DNA of 64,000 bases from contig JANVFP010000014.1 of assembly GCA_027919835.1 (NCBI GenBank), forward strand, positions 1,228,207-1,292,206. Reading direction: 5' to 3'. A program made the position numbers and the translations under genes. The first letter of the stretch is position 1. Every line of letters begins with the position of its first letter. The notes under the pieces were generated by a model. The model searched no databases. It had not been told where the DNA came from and was given only the letters and a program-made list of their open reading frames with translations. The stretch comes from Lentinula raphanica. Lineage: Eukaryota > Basidiomycota > Agaricomycetes > Agaricales > Omphalotaceae. Below, one piece after another: positions 48,235 through 59,635 of this stretch.

Positions 48235-48907
48235 CAGTCATCCACCATCATTTGGGATGCCACCATCAAATGGGACAAATGAGTTTTAGAGTTAATCTGC
48301 ATGCTGTATGGCCTCAAATTTTTTGTTACACTCAATAATACTACCACCTGAGTATCTGTTAGCTTCCGATAGGTTGCAATATAAGTAGTTCAAGTGTAGT
48401 ATCTGAAAATGTACAATTTGGGACAGAAATGAATTGTGTAACTGTTATTGCTTGACTGATCATGCAGTAAACATGCCCAAACTTGTAGTATAGATCAATA
48501 TAGACCAAATGTATATCCTGCAGCCTTCAACTTGTGAATCTCAGTGGTCCTTGGTATGGAGAAAGGCAAAATGGTATTTGAGCAAGCAGAAAGTATCGTT
48601 ATGTCACACGAAATGATAAGCAGAGATAAGCAGTTTATATACATATGCTTCCTAAAATGGTATATCAATTAATCTTATCAGCGTGAACTTGTCACATCCC
48701 AAATGCTCGTTTTCGCATGATAACAAAAATTTCAACTGATTATCCTCTGGCATGCTTGTCCCTCCCTCATTAGCCCACATAATGAGATAGAAAGTTTCTA
48801 TTAGTATATAGCTACATGCCTGTATAGTTATAATTATAGAAAAGAGAGGGAAATAGGTCAATTTAGAGCGCTCAAATTTGGTTATCCCAAATGGTGGTGG
48901 ATGACTG
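48235..48907. mobile_element. TA-flanked MITE (Tc1/mariner or pogo type), 673 bp
   Basis: Begins CAGTCATCCACCATCATTTG and ends with the inverted CAAATGGTGGTGGATGACTG, with TA on both sides. TIR about 25 bp. No ORF. It lies within an intron of the surrounding gene, between donor GTGAGT at 48201 and the acceptor near 48930, so it may be neutral. Confidence 0.85.
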
Positions 48908-49497
48908 TATATAACAAATTTTTTAACAGATCCACATTGCCAATTCAGAAACTACCCCTCCAGCTTCCTCTCCCTTCTCCTCTCCCAAATGTACTTCTGT
49001 TCAAGCTGCGTTTGCTCGCAACAAACTTAGACAGCAGCTTAACATCTCTCCTACCAAGTCTATGTCTTCCAAGAAGCATTCTCCTGAGAAGCATAAGGTA
49101 TACAAGGTCACCTCCAATATGTTCACACCCAAAACGAGGAAGCTCGCTGAGGCTGCCAAACGTCATACCCATAGAGTTTCTACTATTGAGGAAGCCTTTC
49201 CTATGGACAAGCACTTTTTTTTCCTTGACGTTGCAAGGTCCACGGCCACTGCTGAATCTCTGGTAGAAGTATTTGAAGACTTGAAACAAGATACTGATCT
49301 TCAAAAACTGTTAACCTCATTTGTGCGTCTTAATCTTTCATCTATGCTTAGCTAACGTGCTCGTTTAGATGGGCTATGCTCGAGGAGGTTTATTTACTTC
49401 ACTGGCCAAGAAAGCACATGAATTCACTGCTAGCTACTATGCTCTTCCTGGGACTAGAAAGTCTTCTGAGGTCAAAGAGATAGTTACCTGGCTTCTT

Positions 49498-49701
49498 CAT
49501 CAGGAAAAGACCCCTGACCAGGGATATTTCAAAGAGCCCAGGAATTTGAGCTATTCTTTAGAGTGTTTCAAAGATCCCAGAGTCATTGGCAGATTCCCAG
49601 GAGTCTTTAGGAAAAGCGCCCAATATTTAATAGCTTCTGAAATCTTTCAGGTGCTTTCAGGTGCTTTCAGGGGCTTCCAGGTGCTTTGGTTAATTCACTA
49701 G
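49498..49701. mobile_element. Degenerate CATCAGG-family MITE inside coding sequence
   Basis: Left terminus CATCAGGAAAAGACCCC follows directly on the coding run VTWLLH. The right part has GGTGCTTTCAGGTGCTTTCAG repeats like those of the copy at 62178. No right-hand CCTGATG terminus found, so it is truncated or diverged. Confidence 0.6.
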
Positions 49702-50896
49702 ATATCGAAACAATGAACAGAAGGATGAATATCTTTTGAGTTAGTTCTTATAAATCCAGTTATCTATATATATTAGCTCTTTTTTAGCTTCTACTGATTG
49801 CTTGAAAAATCCTTTGCTTAAAAAATCCTAAGGTCTTGTTGGAAAAACATGCTATACGGTAAAGTTAACAATGGGCGCCTAATTTTACTTCTTTCTCACT
49901 TTTGAACTTCGACAATGTGTTTCTGTTCTTTTAAAAAATCCACAGTACATAGAAAGAAATCAGGTAAGAATTTCCCTAATAATATACTTAAACTTGTACT
50001 CATTGCAGAGATTAGCTTCTTTTCAAGAGAGATACGAAAATTTCTCAAACAAAGTTTAAAAGAATACGAGTATATCGAATGAAAGGTATTGTTATGATCT
50101 TCCTTCGATGCTTCCAAATCTGAACTGCATTAACAGATATACCAACTGCTCCTCCTACTCCTACTCCTGATTATAGAGGCAGTAGGAAACTTCGAAGACA
50201 TGATACTTTTTTTTTATCAGCCTGAGGAACCTTTAACTACTGGGCCTCCTCGTCTTGCTGAACCTCCTCGTCTTGCTGAACCTCCTCGTCTTGCTGAACC
50301 TCCTCGTTTTGTTGGGCCTCCTTGTTTTGTTGGGCCTCCTCGTTTTGCTGGGCCGCCTCATCATGCTGGCCTTCTCATCATGCTGGGCCTTCTCATGTTG
50401 GGAATTACTCTGAAAGTCTTCAAAAGACTCTTGAGGAATGTAATGCAGAGATTGAACTTCAGAACACTCATCCAGATGATCTACCTGCAGGAGTATCTCT
50501 GGAAAACTACGTAAATCAGGGGATGAACCAGAGGAGGTTAATGGATTTTCTGGCTTACGCTTTCGACGACAAGAAATCCTAATCCTAATCTAGTTTACTT
50601 TCCTATCCTTGCTTATAACAGTTTCTACTTGCTTAAACAGAATATCAGACTCGTTTGCTTAAACAGAATATCTCTTTAGCTTCTCTATTTTTTTGAGTAT
50701 TATATACAAATTTGGTATCGTACTAGAGGCTGATAATTAAACCCATTCATTTTCTTCCCAACCGTTGAGATTTTTCTGGTACTTCTTTATAGCTTTATCA
50801 GTATGCAATACTACAGAACTTCTCCTACCCTGGTAGTGAAGATTGAAATGAAGATAGTCGCTTGATTTAAAGGCCACTATATCTCCATGACGAGTC

Positions 50897-50904
50897 TGAA
50901 TAGG
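50897..50904. repeat. hAT target-site duplication, left copy
   Basis: TGAATAGG here and TGAATAGC at 54505-54512 match at seven of eight bases. Three extra bases (CTC) separate the left copy from the TIR. Joining the gene across the two copies keeps the dioxygenase frame open. Confidence 0.75.
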
Positions 50905-50907
50905 CTC

Positions 50908-53900
50908 TAGTGTAGGGCTCGGGTCGGGTCGGGTGTCTAAAAATCCTACCCGACCCGGAACCGGTCACCCACCCGAACCCGAATCTTCGGGTACAGCTAA
51001 CCCTTTTACCCGACAAACCCGAGATGGACATTCAAACCCGACACCAGAAAGTCGGGTAGAGCTGCACTAAAGGATACATTCGCTACAAGAAACTATACAT
51101 ATATATTATATACTTGAATATAATGTATGTATGTACACTACGCGAAGTCATTGTCAAAAAACCCGTATACTGTTCGTCATCACCGTCCTTACTGTCTGAT
51201 ACTAGATACCCAATCAACTCTTCGTTTGAAATAAAATCTGCCCTAGACCAATCCCCGAAGCACATGAGTGCTTGAATTGTCTTCGGGCGAAGCCTATTGC
51301 GGAGATGAGATATGAGAATTCGGCCTCGTGAAAATGTCCGTTCCACAGCGACAGAAGTAGCTAAAATATTGCAGTGAGTATGTGAGGGTCAGACCATATT
51401 AAAAAAACACGCACCTGGAATTGAGTGTACGGATATAGCTAACCTTGCAAGATTTGGATACAACTTCCGGTTACTGATCCACCACTGGAGAGGGTTGTCG
51501 ATAACGATACAGCTGTCGGCAAGGTATCGCGCGAGTTCATCCTGATCACCAGATGTTGCGTCCACTTGCTTGTGTTTGTTCATGAGGGACATAAATGAAC
51601 TTTGGCGCGAAAGCCCGGCCACAGGCTAGCAACGGAAGTGAGTATATCAAATACAAGAGATAACTGAGGATCAACACGTACCGTAGGCGAGACCGAGGAC
51701 GATTCATTGGAGGGCTTGAACTCTCGCTCCCAAGCTTCGCGTGTGATCAACGATGCAGCGTCAATCCACTCCTGCATCCAACCAGCTTTCCGGAAGTAAT
51801 CGAGCTTGTAAGAGGGATGGAGAACTGAAAAAAAAAGATTAGAACTAGTCCGAGCGGTGAGAATTTTGAGAGATGTACATACCCATAGCAATACGATACA
51901 GCTCTGAATCATCGGTAAGAGAATAATACTTGTTTAAAGTTTTCTTTCCAATAGAAAGAGCGTGTCGTATGGGTTCTGAGAGATCCTCCTCATTGAGAAT
52001 GCCAGATGCGAACACTTCGTCTATGGCGTCCATGGCTGGAATCACAGTCGAGATGGTGGTACCATCCTGCGAAAAAAATAACGTCGCTTCTTTCAAGATC
52101 TACCAAGGCTAGTCAATTATATATGCTGGGAGAGGGCACAGTACACGTACAAGGAGAGCTGCCACTAATCCTCTCACCACCTCCCACTCTTCTTCAGTCA
52201 GAGCATATGCCGAAAGACCATAGGAAGCATGGTCTAGGAAGTCAGAAACCTCTGTTTTCATCTTCAAGAAGGAGTCGAGCATATCGTGAGTCGAGTTCCA
52301 ACACGTAGCCACGTCGCCTGGAAGCTTATGGTCTGCGAATTCGGTATCGGCAACTTGCTTGAGCTACTTTGGTAGGAGTTGCGTTGGTGAGTTGATTATC
52401 TTGTATGCAATTTTGCGAGTCTAGCACGAGAAACAAGGAAGTGAGTGGGAGTGGAAGATGGAGAGCAAGAGAAGATGGGAAGAAAGAGATGAGGAGAGAA
52501 TGGGTAAACGAAGGGAATTCGGAAACGAGGGAATTCGGAAAAAAGCTGAGCCAGTACCCTGGCCCAGTAGCACAAATGGAGATATGTGCACAGACCACAT
52601 TCACGTAAATCAACGCACCTTGTAGAGCATGCTTTTCACAGGTTCCACGGCCCTGACCCATTTCTCCCTTTCTTCTTCTGTCATCTCCTCCAACACTGCT
52701 ACAAATCCCTCCTCGTTATCTCTATTCTCGTCCCCGTTCTCCTCAAGATCTCTCAATTCGGCGTTCAGCTCCTCTAATCCCAAGTTGTCATCATTGGCAT
52801 GATTGCCACGTTCTTCACCATTACTTTCTGCATTGGCCGCTCCTCGTCGTGGCTCGAATGGCCGGAGAATCCCCTTGGCAGTCAAGTTTGCAGTATGAGC
52901 AAAGCAGCGGACGTGCGCCTTTTTCCCCAAGAAGTTTGGAATCAAGTCTTCCAGCTCGTTGACCATGGCAGTGTTCGCGCTCGCGTTGTCACATGTTATG
53001 GCGATAATCTGAAAAGGTACGTTGTCGGCTTCATAGTATGAAGCTATTACTGATCACATACCTTGCCTTCTATCCCGTACTCACGCAGGGTTTTCTCAAT
53101 CGCGGTAGCCATGTTGAGTCCGGAATGGGAGCAGGGGAGTTCAAAAAAGTCCAGGAGCATCGTGGTAAGTTCTTCCGTTTCGTCTTTTTGTTTTTGTACC
53201 CAGGAAACCGTAATACTCATGCACGCACGATGATTAGGGGATGTCCAGCAGTCCAGTGCCAGCGCTATCTTATACTCACACATCTACATGCAAAAGTGAG
53301 TGTCATCGCTACTTGTACCGAGTGCAATACTAACCTGGAGCTCCTCTGCCAGTTTTTTCTTCGACCTCTCATACAATTTCTTCACGTCTCGCCCGACGGT
53401 CTCTCTACTTGGGATGTAATGAGTTGGCCGACCCTCCTTTTGAAGCCAGCGGAAACACCGGTCTTGCACAACGTGGAACGGCCGTGCATTTTCTGAAACC
53501 CATCGTGCCGTCACAACACGTATGGCTTCGCGCTTCGGTGGAGATGTTGAGAAGAGTTTCGCCCAAGTTTTTGTGGTGGTCAGAGCAGCGGTGAGCCGCG
53601 TTTGTCCTTTTTTGCCGAATGCTTTGACTGCAGCTCGAGCCTTGTCTAGTGTTGAGTCTTTTGCGGCGTCGAAGGCTTCATTGCCCCAGCATTTCTTTGT
53701 GTGGGTAGTCATATTCCCTTATCTTGAAGGTAAGCTCTCAAGCCTTTCATAGATGATAGAACTGACCAATGGATCCTTTGTCTGCTGTTTGTACACCTTG
53801 TTTGATTTTTATAGCGCAATGGCTGCAACTGAATACCAAGTACTTGGGTGTAACACCATCTTTTTCAAACTCAATCTCGGGATCGGCCTCGTAGAACGCG

Positions 53901-54504
53901 TAAACAGTTGATTTTTGTCTAGCAAAATCCTTCCCTTTGATAGGTGCGTTAAATTATAACCCTCTGCTTGTTGTGTTCACTTACTGATCTTTGCTATGGC
54001 TTGCTCCTTTGCAGTTTTTCGTGTTTCAGTCATATCAACGGGCTCGTCATCATCTTTTCCACTGCCTTCATCATCCAACTGTGTCGAAGCCTGCCCACCT
54101 TCAGGTTGGCCGCTGTTTCCGCCATCATCTAGCAACGTCTCGAACATTTGTTATTAGCCTTTTGTCCAAATACTATATCTACGCACCGCTACTACTATCG
54201 TCTACGCGACCTCTTCGGTGGCTCTTCTTTTGTGTTTTTGCAGACTTATTGCTAGTTGTCGAGTTATTTTTGTGATTACGCTTCATAGTGAGAATAATAG
54301 AAAAATTTGTATATATTATCAAAGGTTGGGTTAATAAAAATGTATCGAAGCACTTGTATTACATGTACGAGCTGTCAAAAGCTCTACTGAGGGCAACGGT
54401 TACGTTGGTCGGGTGTCGGGTGCCCAACAGTGAAACCGACCCGACCCGACTAGACCTCCCGACCCGGAAACCGGCAGTACCCGGCCGACCCGTGCCCTAC
54501 ACTA
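50908..54504. mobile_element. hAT-family DNA transposon (3.6 kb)
   Basis: TIR TAGTGTAGGGC(T/A)CGGGTCGG at both ends. Subterminal GGGTCGGGTCGGG and ACCCGACCCG clusters lie at 50920-51060 and 54410-54490, probably transposase-binding sites. It carries one multi-exon transposase on the - strand, and inserted between the two halves of the TET/JBP catalytic domain. Clean ends and a nearly intact gene indicate a recent insertion. Confidence 0.92.
51083..54286 (-). CDS. hAT transposase with BED zinc finger
   Basis: Starts MKRNHKNNSTTSNKSAKTQK (54286), with a basic head. A BED-type finger follows (FSCSHCAIKIKQG, then NMTTHTKKC, 53690-53860). The RNase-H-like core has LALDCWTSPNHRACMSITVS (53200-53260), ITCDNASANTAM near 52960-52990 and KKAHVRCFAHTANLTAKGI near 52880-52930. 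An acidic insertion follows (52640-52800). The hAT dimerisation region has DNPLQWWISNRKLYPNLARL (51430-51500) and, after an intron, VERTFSRGRILISHLRNRL and IQALMCFGDW (51240-51350). Frames change only at plausible short introns, and no clear internal stop was noticed. The exact 3' end (51083 or slightly upstream by splicing) is uncertain. Confidence 0.85.
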
Positions 54505-54512
54505 TGAATAGC
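54505..54512. repeat. hAT target-site duplication, right copy
   Basis: TGAATAGC follows the terminal CACTA of the element directly. Partner of 50897-50904. Confidence 0.78.
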
Positions 54513-54748
54513 TAACCGGGGTTCATAGAGGCAAAGTTCTCCTCCTGTCCAATCTCCTAAGCTAATAACTACGCACCCTCCCAGGTCTCCCTTATCACGA
54601 TGAGCAGGAGTTGTGACATTGACGTTGATGACGAGTCCTGTAAAAGGCCGAACCATAGTGAAGTCGTTGAGGGGCATTGTTATGAAGCATAACATAATCT
54701 CTACCACCCCCACAATTCTCTCAAATATTCCCTGAGTATATCTGGCAT

Positions 54749-56243
54749 TTATCCCTATTTTTATGGTATTTTTCCTTATTTTCTAAGGCCTTAACAAGCC
54801 CTACAAGCCCCTTTTCTCGTTGGCCGAGCCTACGCCGAGGTGGCACTTACTCGGCGTCTCGGCATTTCAACGCAGAAGCGCCGTGTTTTATTTTCTCCCA
54901 CGGTTCTTCCTTTCCTCACTCCTCATCTCCTCGACCACCACCTTGTTTCTCAACGCGATAGGACCTCAGGAACAAGACCAACAGATACAAGACACGATGG
55001 AAGGGACATAAGGACGACGAGGGGCCCACTTAGAGGGTTGGAGGCCGCGGTAACGCGGTCTGCCAACTAAACATCTAAATGGTGCGTAATCCGTTCGTCG
55101 AACGGATCACATCCAAGCTAACGAAGTCCCGACAGTACGATGGGGCTATTGTCGACTCGCGTCGACGATTCTTGACTCATCACCTGCACATCCGGATCTC
55201 CACACCTTCAGCAACCCCTTGGCCCCTTTTTTTTCGTGTTACCTTTGGTCCCGCTATGTCAACCTCGTCGTTGGCCTGTCCTTTTTCCGTTTCCCCGTTC
55301 ATCCGCTCGTTTCTGCCATCCTCGGCTCATCTCTACATTGTTTAGTCGTCTTTGGTTACGATAAACACCTCGGCACCTCGTCCTGTACCAATTCACCCTT
55401 ACCACACCCATCTCTTGTCATCTCCGGCTTGTACACGCATCATTCCGTCAACACTCCCTAGGCTCGTTTCTATCATCGCCGGATTCTCCACACCTCATTT
55501 CGTCATCCCTGATGACAGTACAAACCCGGCACCTTGTATTGTGCCAGCTAATCCGTTGCAAAACCCACTTCAACGTATCCGGCTTGTCTACGCTTCGTGT
55601 GGCCTCGTTTGGCTTCCCTTTGCGTCGGTCAATGTTCCCCAAATCTCGTTCGGGTCCCGTGTACGTACCTTCGGCCTGGTTTGCTTCTTTCAATGACAGG
55701 CGATGCAAGACGAGTCATGGTGACTCCTCGCCTGTCGTCATTTCCTATTGTTTATCTCATATTGTTTTGTCGTTTATCCGGCCGGATTGACGCGTATACC
55801 TACGTCAATCCGTGCCACTCTTATTTTGAATCGTCGTCGAGTCACCTCGACGACGTTTGACAACGTCCGGGCTCCGGGACTTGTCATCACGATTATCATC
55901 GTGGTGACGCGTTCCACAGCCGACATTCTTTGTATTACTTACCTTATATATACACCACTTACAAAATAGCTATATAAACCCTATGTACTTCCTGTACCCG
56001 ATCCCCAGATCGGTTATTTTCATAGGTTTCTCAATGATATTGGTTCTTTCCCTCTAATCTCTGGCTCTGGTCCCTGGTGTAACAACAATCTGTAACAACA
56101 ATATACAACAAATCCTTCTCAAGTCCAGACGCTCGGTGTAGAACCTCCCTGCTTAGCAGTTGTCTACGACGTTCGTTGGGACGAATCGCTCGTAGCCTTC
56201 GTCTGTGGTGCCGTCGAGGGTTAGAGCAACGAGCACCCTAACA
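54749..56243. mobile_element. LTR-like insertion (putative solo LTR, 1.5 kb) in the TET/JBP gene
   Basis: Bounded by GGCAT on both sides (54744-54748 and 56244-56248), a 5 bp duplication that falls inside the dioxygenase coding sequence. The + strand right end GAGCACCCTAACA and a TATATAAA box near 55970 fit an LTR promoter region. The left end is TTATCCC, not the usual TG, so either the terminus is mutated or this is not a canonical LTR. The interior has no protein-coding gene. A GC-rich inverted repeat (GCCGAG...CTCGGC) lies at 54820-54870. Confidence 0.55.
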
Positions 56244-58692
56244 GGCATTACATCTACGGAAGCCTGAACGTCTTTTCCAAACAGTTCAGGTTCTCTTTCG
56301 ATTCGCTGTAAATAGCTATTAGTTTATCAACCTTCAGAGAACCTCAAATCATGTACCTTTTCCACAATTTTTTGCAAAACAGGGGTAAGAGAACTAGCCA
56401 AAGCGGCATTCTCTTCTTTGAAATCCCTGACATCCTTCGATTCATGTACAAAGAATTGGCCATGATTGACTTTTGACCCGTCAGCTCTTTTAGTATGCAG
56501 AGGATGATAATCGGTTGGAACTCCAGTAGCCTAATCCTAGGTCAACTTTGGTAAAATGGATTGAACAGTACTCACAGATTGATTATAGTGGGCCCAAAAA
56601 GACAAATGCCAAACTTTGAAAGAAGGCGCAGATCGTGAATCTGAAGTATCACGATTAAGGATTTTGACACCAGTAGCATGGCATAAAGCCTCGACAGCAT
56701 TCCAGATATGAGATCTCTGGCTGTCCGGCAATGTTGAGTCGATACTAAAAATGGTGTTATTCCTGATATCAACCACTTTAACTTCTCTCCTGTTGAGACC
56801 GTAAGCTTTAGCTCATTTTTAAATTTTTTTGCTCACCCGTTGATAGCACTTTGTGTGAGATGTAGCCAATTTTTATTATGATATATCTTGCCCTCCTCAT
56901 CAAATCTATCTGCCAACTGAACCAGATCAAATAAAGGTAAGCAAAATCATCAAAAAGCTCACCATCGCGGAAAATTCCTCAAGAGTAGAGGGTCGATCTC
57001 CCTCCTCTACCAACTTTCTTTGCTTTTGAGTCCAAGATTCTTTATCTTTCTTTGAGAAAGGTTCATGCTTGGTTTTCTTGGTTTTCTTGCATTTGTTTTT
57101 ATCACCTTTATTTTTCTGGTCTTTGTTCTTCTCGTCGCCAAATACCTTGTTGCTGTCGAAAGTAGTTTGAACGATATAAAGAGGCCCCCATTTAGAAGAG
57201 TCCTCTCTGATAACCTCACCCACAAATAGTGTAGGAAGAGTGAGAGGAGGGGGTGATAAAGATGTAGGAAGAGGATTATGTGATAGAATAAGATCTTCGT
57301 ACTCGTTGTCTGATAGAGGTTCTCCATCATCGAGAACAGAATCTCCAGCATTTTGAAGGCCAAGATGTTGCCAATTTGCTTGATAAAAAGGCGTAACTGT
57401 ATTGATAGTAGAGGAAAGGGAGAAATTGAGAATCTCCTTCCACAAGTTGGTGTCTCTGGGAACATTCGAAGTATGTCTGTAACCAAAGGTTAGCTCCGAC
57501 ACAAGATATGACAAAAACCCTTTACTTACCGATAATCAAAGAGATCGAAATAAAAATCTGTTCATAAGATAGAATAAGAATTCAAAGTCGCTCCAAGCTG
57601 ATAATATTTGCTGATTTCAGGGGCAAAAAGATTAGGGAAGGTAAACTGTAAGGATTTCTGTAGAGCCCCCATGATAGGAACTATGTTATCCTGAATCAGA
57701 GAGCGACAATCTATAAGATAGTCAAAACAATGTAGGTTATTAGGGAAAGTACAACATACAATCACTGGGGTTATGCAATTGATGACAAGCTTCAACTATT
57801 ACCGCTGTCGAACTCTTTGTCAAGTCTCCTGTAAGATCTTTGGCGGCTATTATCACCAACAGGTAGATTGAAGCTAGTGAAGTCTCTTAGTAAAAGAGCA
57901 TCCTTTCATTCTCTTAGAAACACACCTGCTGAAGCAAATCGAGCCCATCTAGTTCCATGGTTTATCCATGTACTGATTTGCTGCGATGAAAACTCGCTCA
58001 GCTCTAAGGAGCTCAAGACAGCTGCAAGGCTGGGCCTCTTGCTCGGATTGACTATTTTTTTTTGAGCCAAGATCAAGCTCATTTAAAGAATCAGTATGAC
58101 TGAGGCTTTGCTCTTGAAGTAAAGGAACTCACCTAGTGATTTTAGCAGTAAATAAAAGGTCATTCATAATACGACAGAATCTAGTAAGAATTGTCATATC
58201 TTCTGACCGTTTACAACATTCCGCAAGGTTGGCCAGAGAGTAGGTAGCTAATGAGTTGCTCTGGGCCCAAGGCTGGCCCTCTATATCTTTCACAAAATCG
58301 TTCACCCACTCCAAATGATCTGGGGAAGAGGACAGGGAGAGAAGAAGAGTGACGGTCTGTTGTTGAACTTCAGCAGGGACTTCGGCGCGCATCTTCGAGT
58401 AGACAAACAAGCGATCTTGAGGATGGCTGGCGTTCATTTCAGTGTTGTTGGTGTTGTTTTCGGCAAGATAATTATTGTCATCACTTCCGGCATTGCTTCC
58501 GGAAATGTTTTCGCTGTTGTTCTCAGGGTCTAGTCTGCCTGACTGGCTGTTCTCCACGTGTCTTCTTTTCCTTCTGACTGACTGTCCATTCCTCGAGCAC
58601 GTTCCTCCTGAGCCCACATTAACAGGTCCACCTCCACCTCCACCGCCACCTCCACCACAACCCCGACCGCGACCACTACCGCGACCACTACC

Positions 58693-58728
<36 letters not shown>

Positions 58729-59635
58729 TTGACCATTCCCAGCATCTTCATCCCCTGTTGCCTGTTGTCCTTCTCCTTGTTCTCCTTCAGGCTGGATTTC
58801 TTCTTCTTCCTCCTCCTCCTCCTCCTCTTCCCTCGGTCTCTTGGTCTGAAAAAACAGTCATTAGTTTTGCCCCAGAGATTCCTAAGATCGCTTACATTAG
58901 GTTTGCTACCTCCTCCTTCTTGGTCTCCTTTCTCAAATTCCTCCCTGAACGACAACGTCGATGTAGAAGGAGAAACACTCGATTCTTCTGGTTGGAGAGA
59001 AGAACCTTCTTTGGACAGCCAGGTATTCATAAAACCTTCCAGATTGCTCTGCTCCCCTGTTGTTTGAGGCTCCAAAGATAGGGGAGTCAAGGTGTTCCTT
59101 GTTGAGGAAGGTTTCAGAGAAGAAAGGAGAGGAGAACTCAGAGGAGAAGGAGAGTTCAGAGAATACACAATGACCGGGGGCCGCAACATCGGTGATGGCG
59201 GCTGAGAATTTGTCCAATCCTGAGGCAAATTCGGCGGTGTTCGTGCGGGTGAATCGAAAGAGGGATTTGAAGACATCAACTCCAGCAGAAAATGGGAAGG
59301 ATTTTGAGAATTCGAAGGTAACAGCAGGGGCAGGGAATGAGACATCTCTGGAAACAGAGGAGTATCCGACACCAGCGGCGTCTGCGAAAACAGAGGCGTA
59401 GCAGAAACCAGAGGCATAGGAGAAAACCAAGGCGTCGGCGAAACCCAAGGCATTGGGGAAACCTGAGGCGTTGGGGAAACCTGAGGCATTGGGGAAACCT
59501 GAGGCATCGGCGAAACCTGAGGCGTCAGCGAAAACCGAGGCGTCGGCAAAAACTGAGGAGTAGGAGTCGGCAAAAACTGAAGAGAAAACCGAGGAGTTGG
59601 ACAAAACCGAGGTGAAAACTGAGGGCTTTCCGCTG

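Larger units (their letters stand above)
47705..50581 (+). pseudogene. Unknown multi-exon gene, 5' end lost and carrying insertions
   Basis: Coding starts abruptly after the LTR-like end (VKRTSTPVPLGPRAAEYVKAQ), so the true start is missing. Exons continue: VKAVKASEEAESSEEED (47884 on), an acidic stretch to about 48200, ANSETTPPASSPFSSP (48930 on), SSKKHSPEKHKVYKVTSNMF, MDKHFFFLDVARSTATAESL, and MGYARGGLFTSLAKKAHEFT (49369), which is cut by a MITE-like sequence at 49498. The last exon has a Pro/Arg repeat region (three PPRLAE units at 50240-50300) out of frame with the end NYVNQGMNQRRLMDFLAYAF. A TA-flanked MITE occupies the intron at 48235. Family not recognised. The acidic/basic low-complexity plus helical segments suggest a nuclear protein. 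It converges with the TET/JBP gene, 155 bp away. Confidence 0.5.

Noticed and set aside
58530..58740. Poly-Val/Ala tail of a - strand ORF and poly-Pro + strand ORF
   Set aside because: Out-of-frame readings of the Gly/Arg-coding repeat; the neighbouring exons support the Gly/Arg frame.
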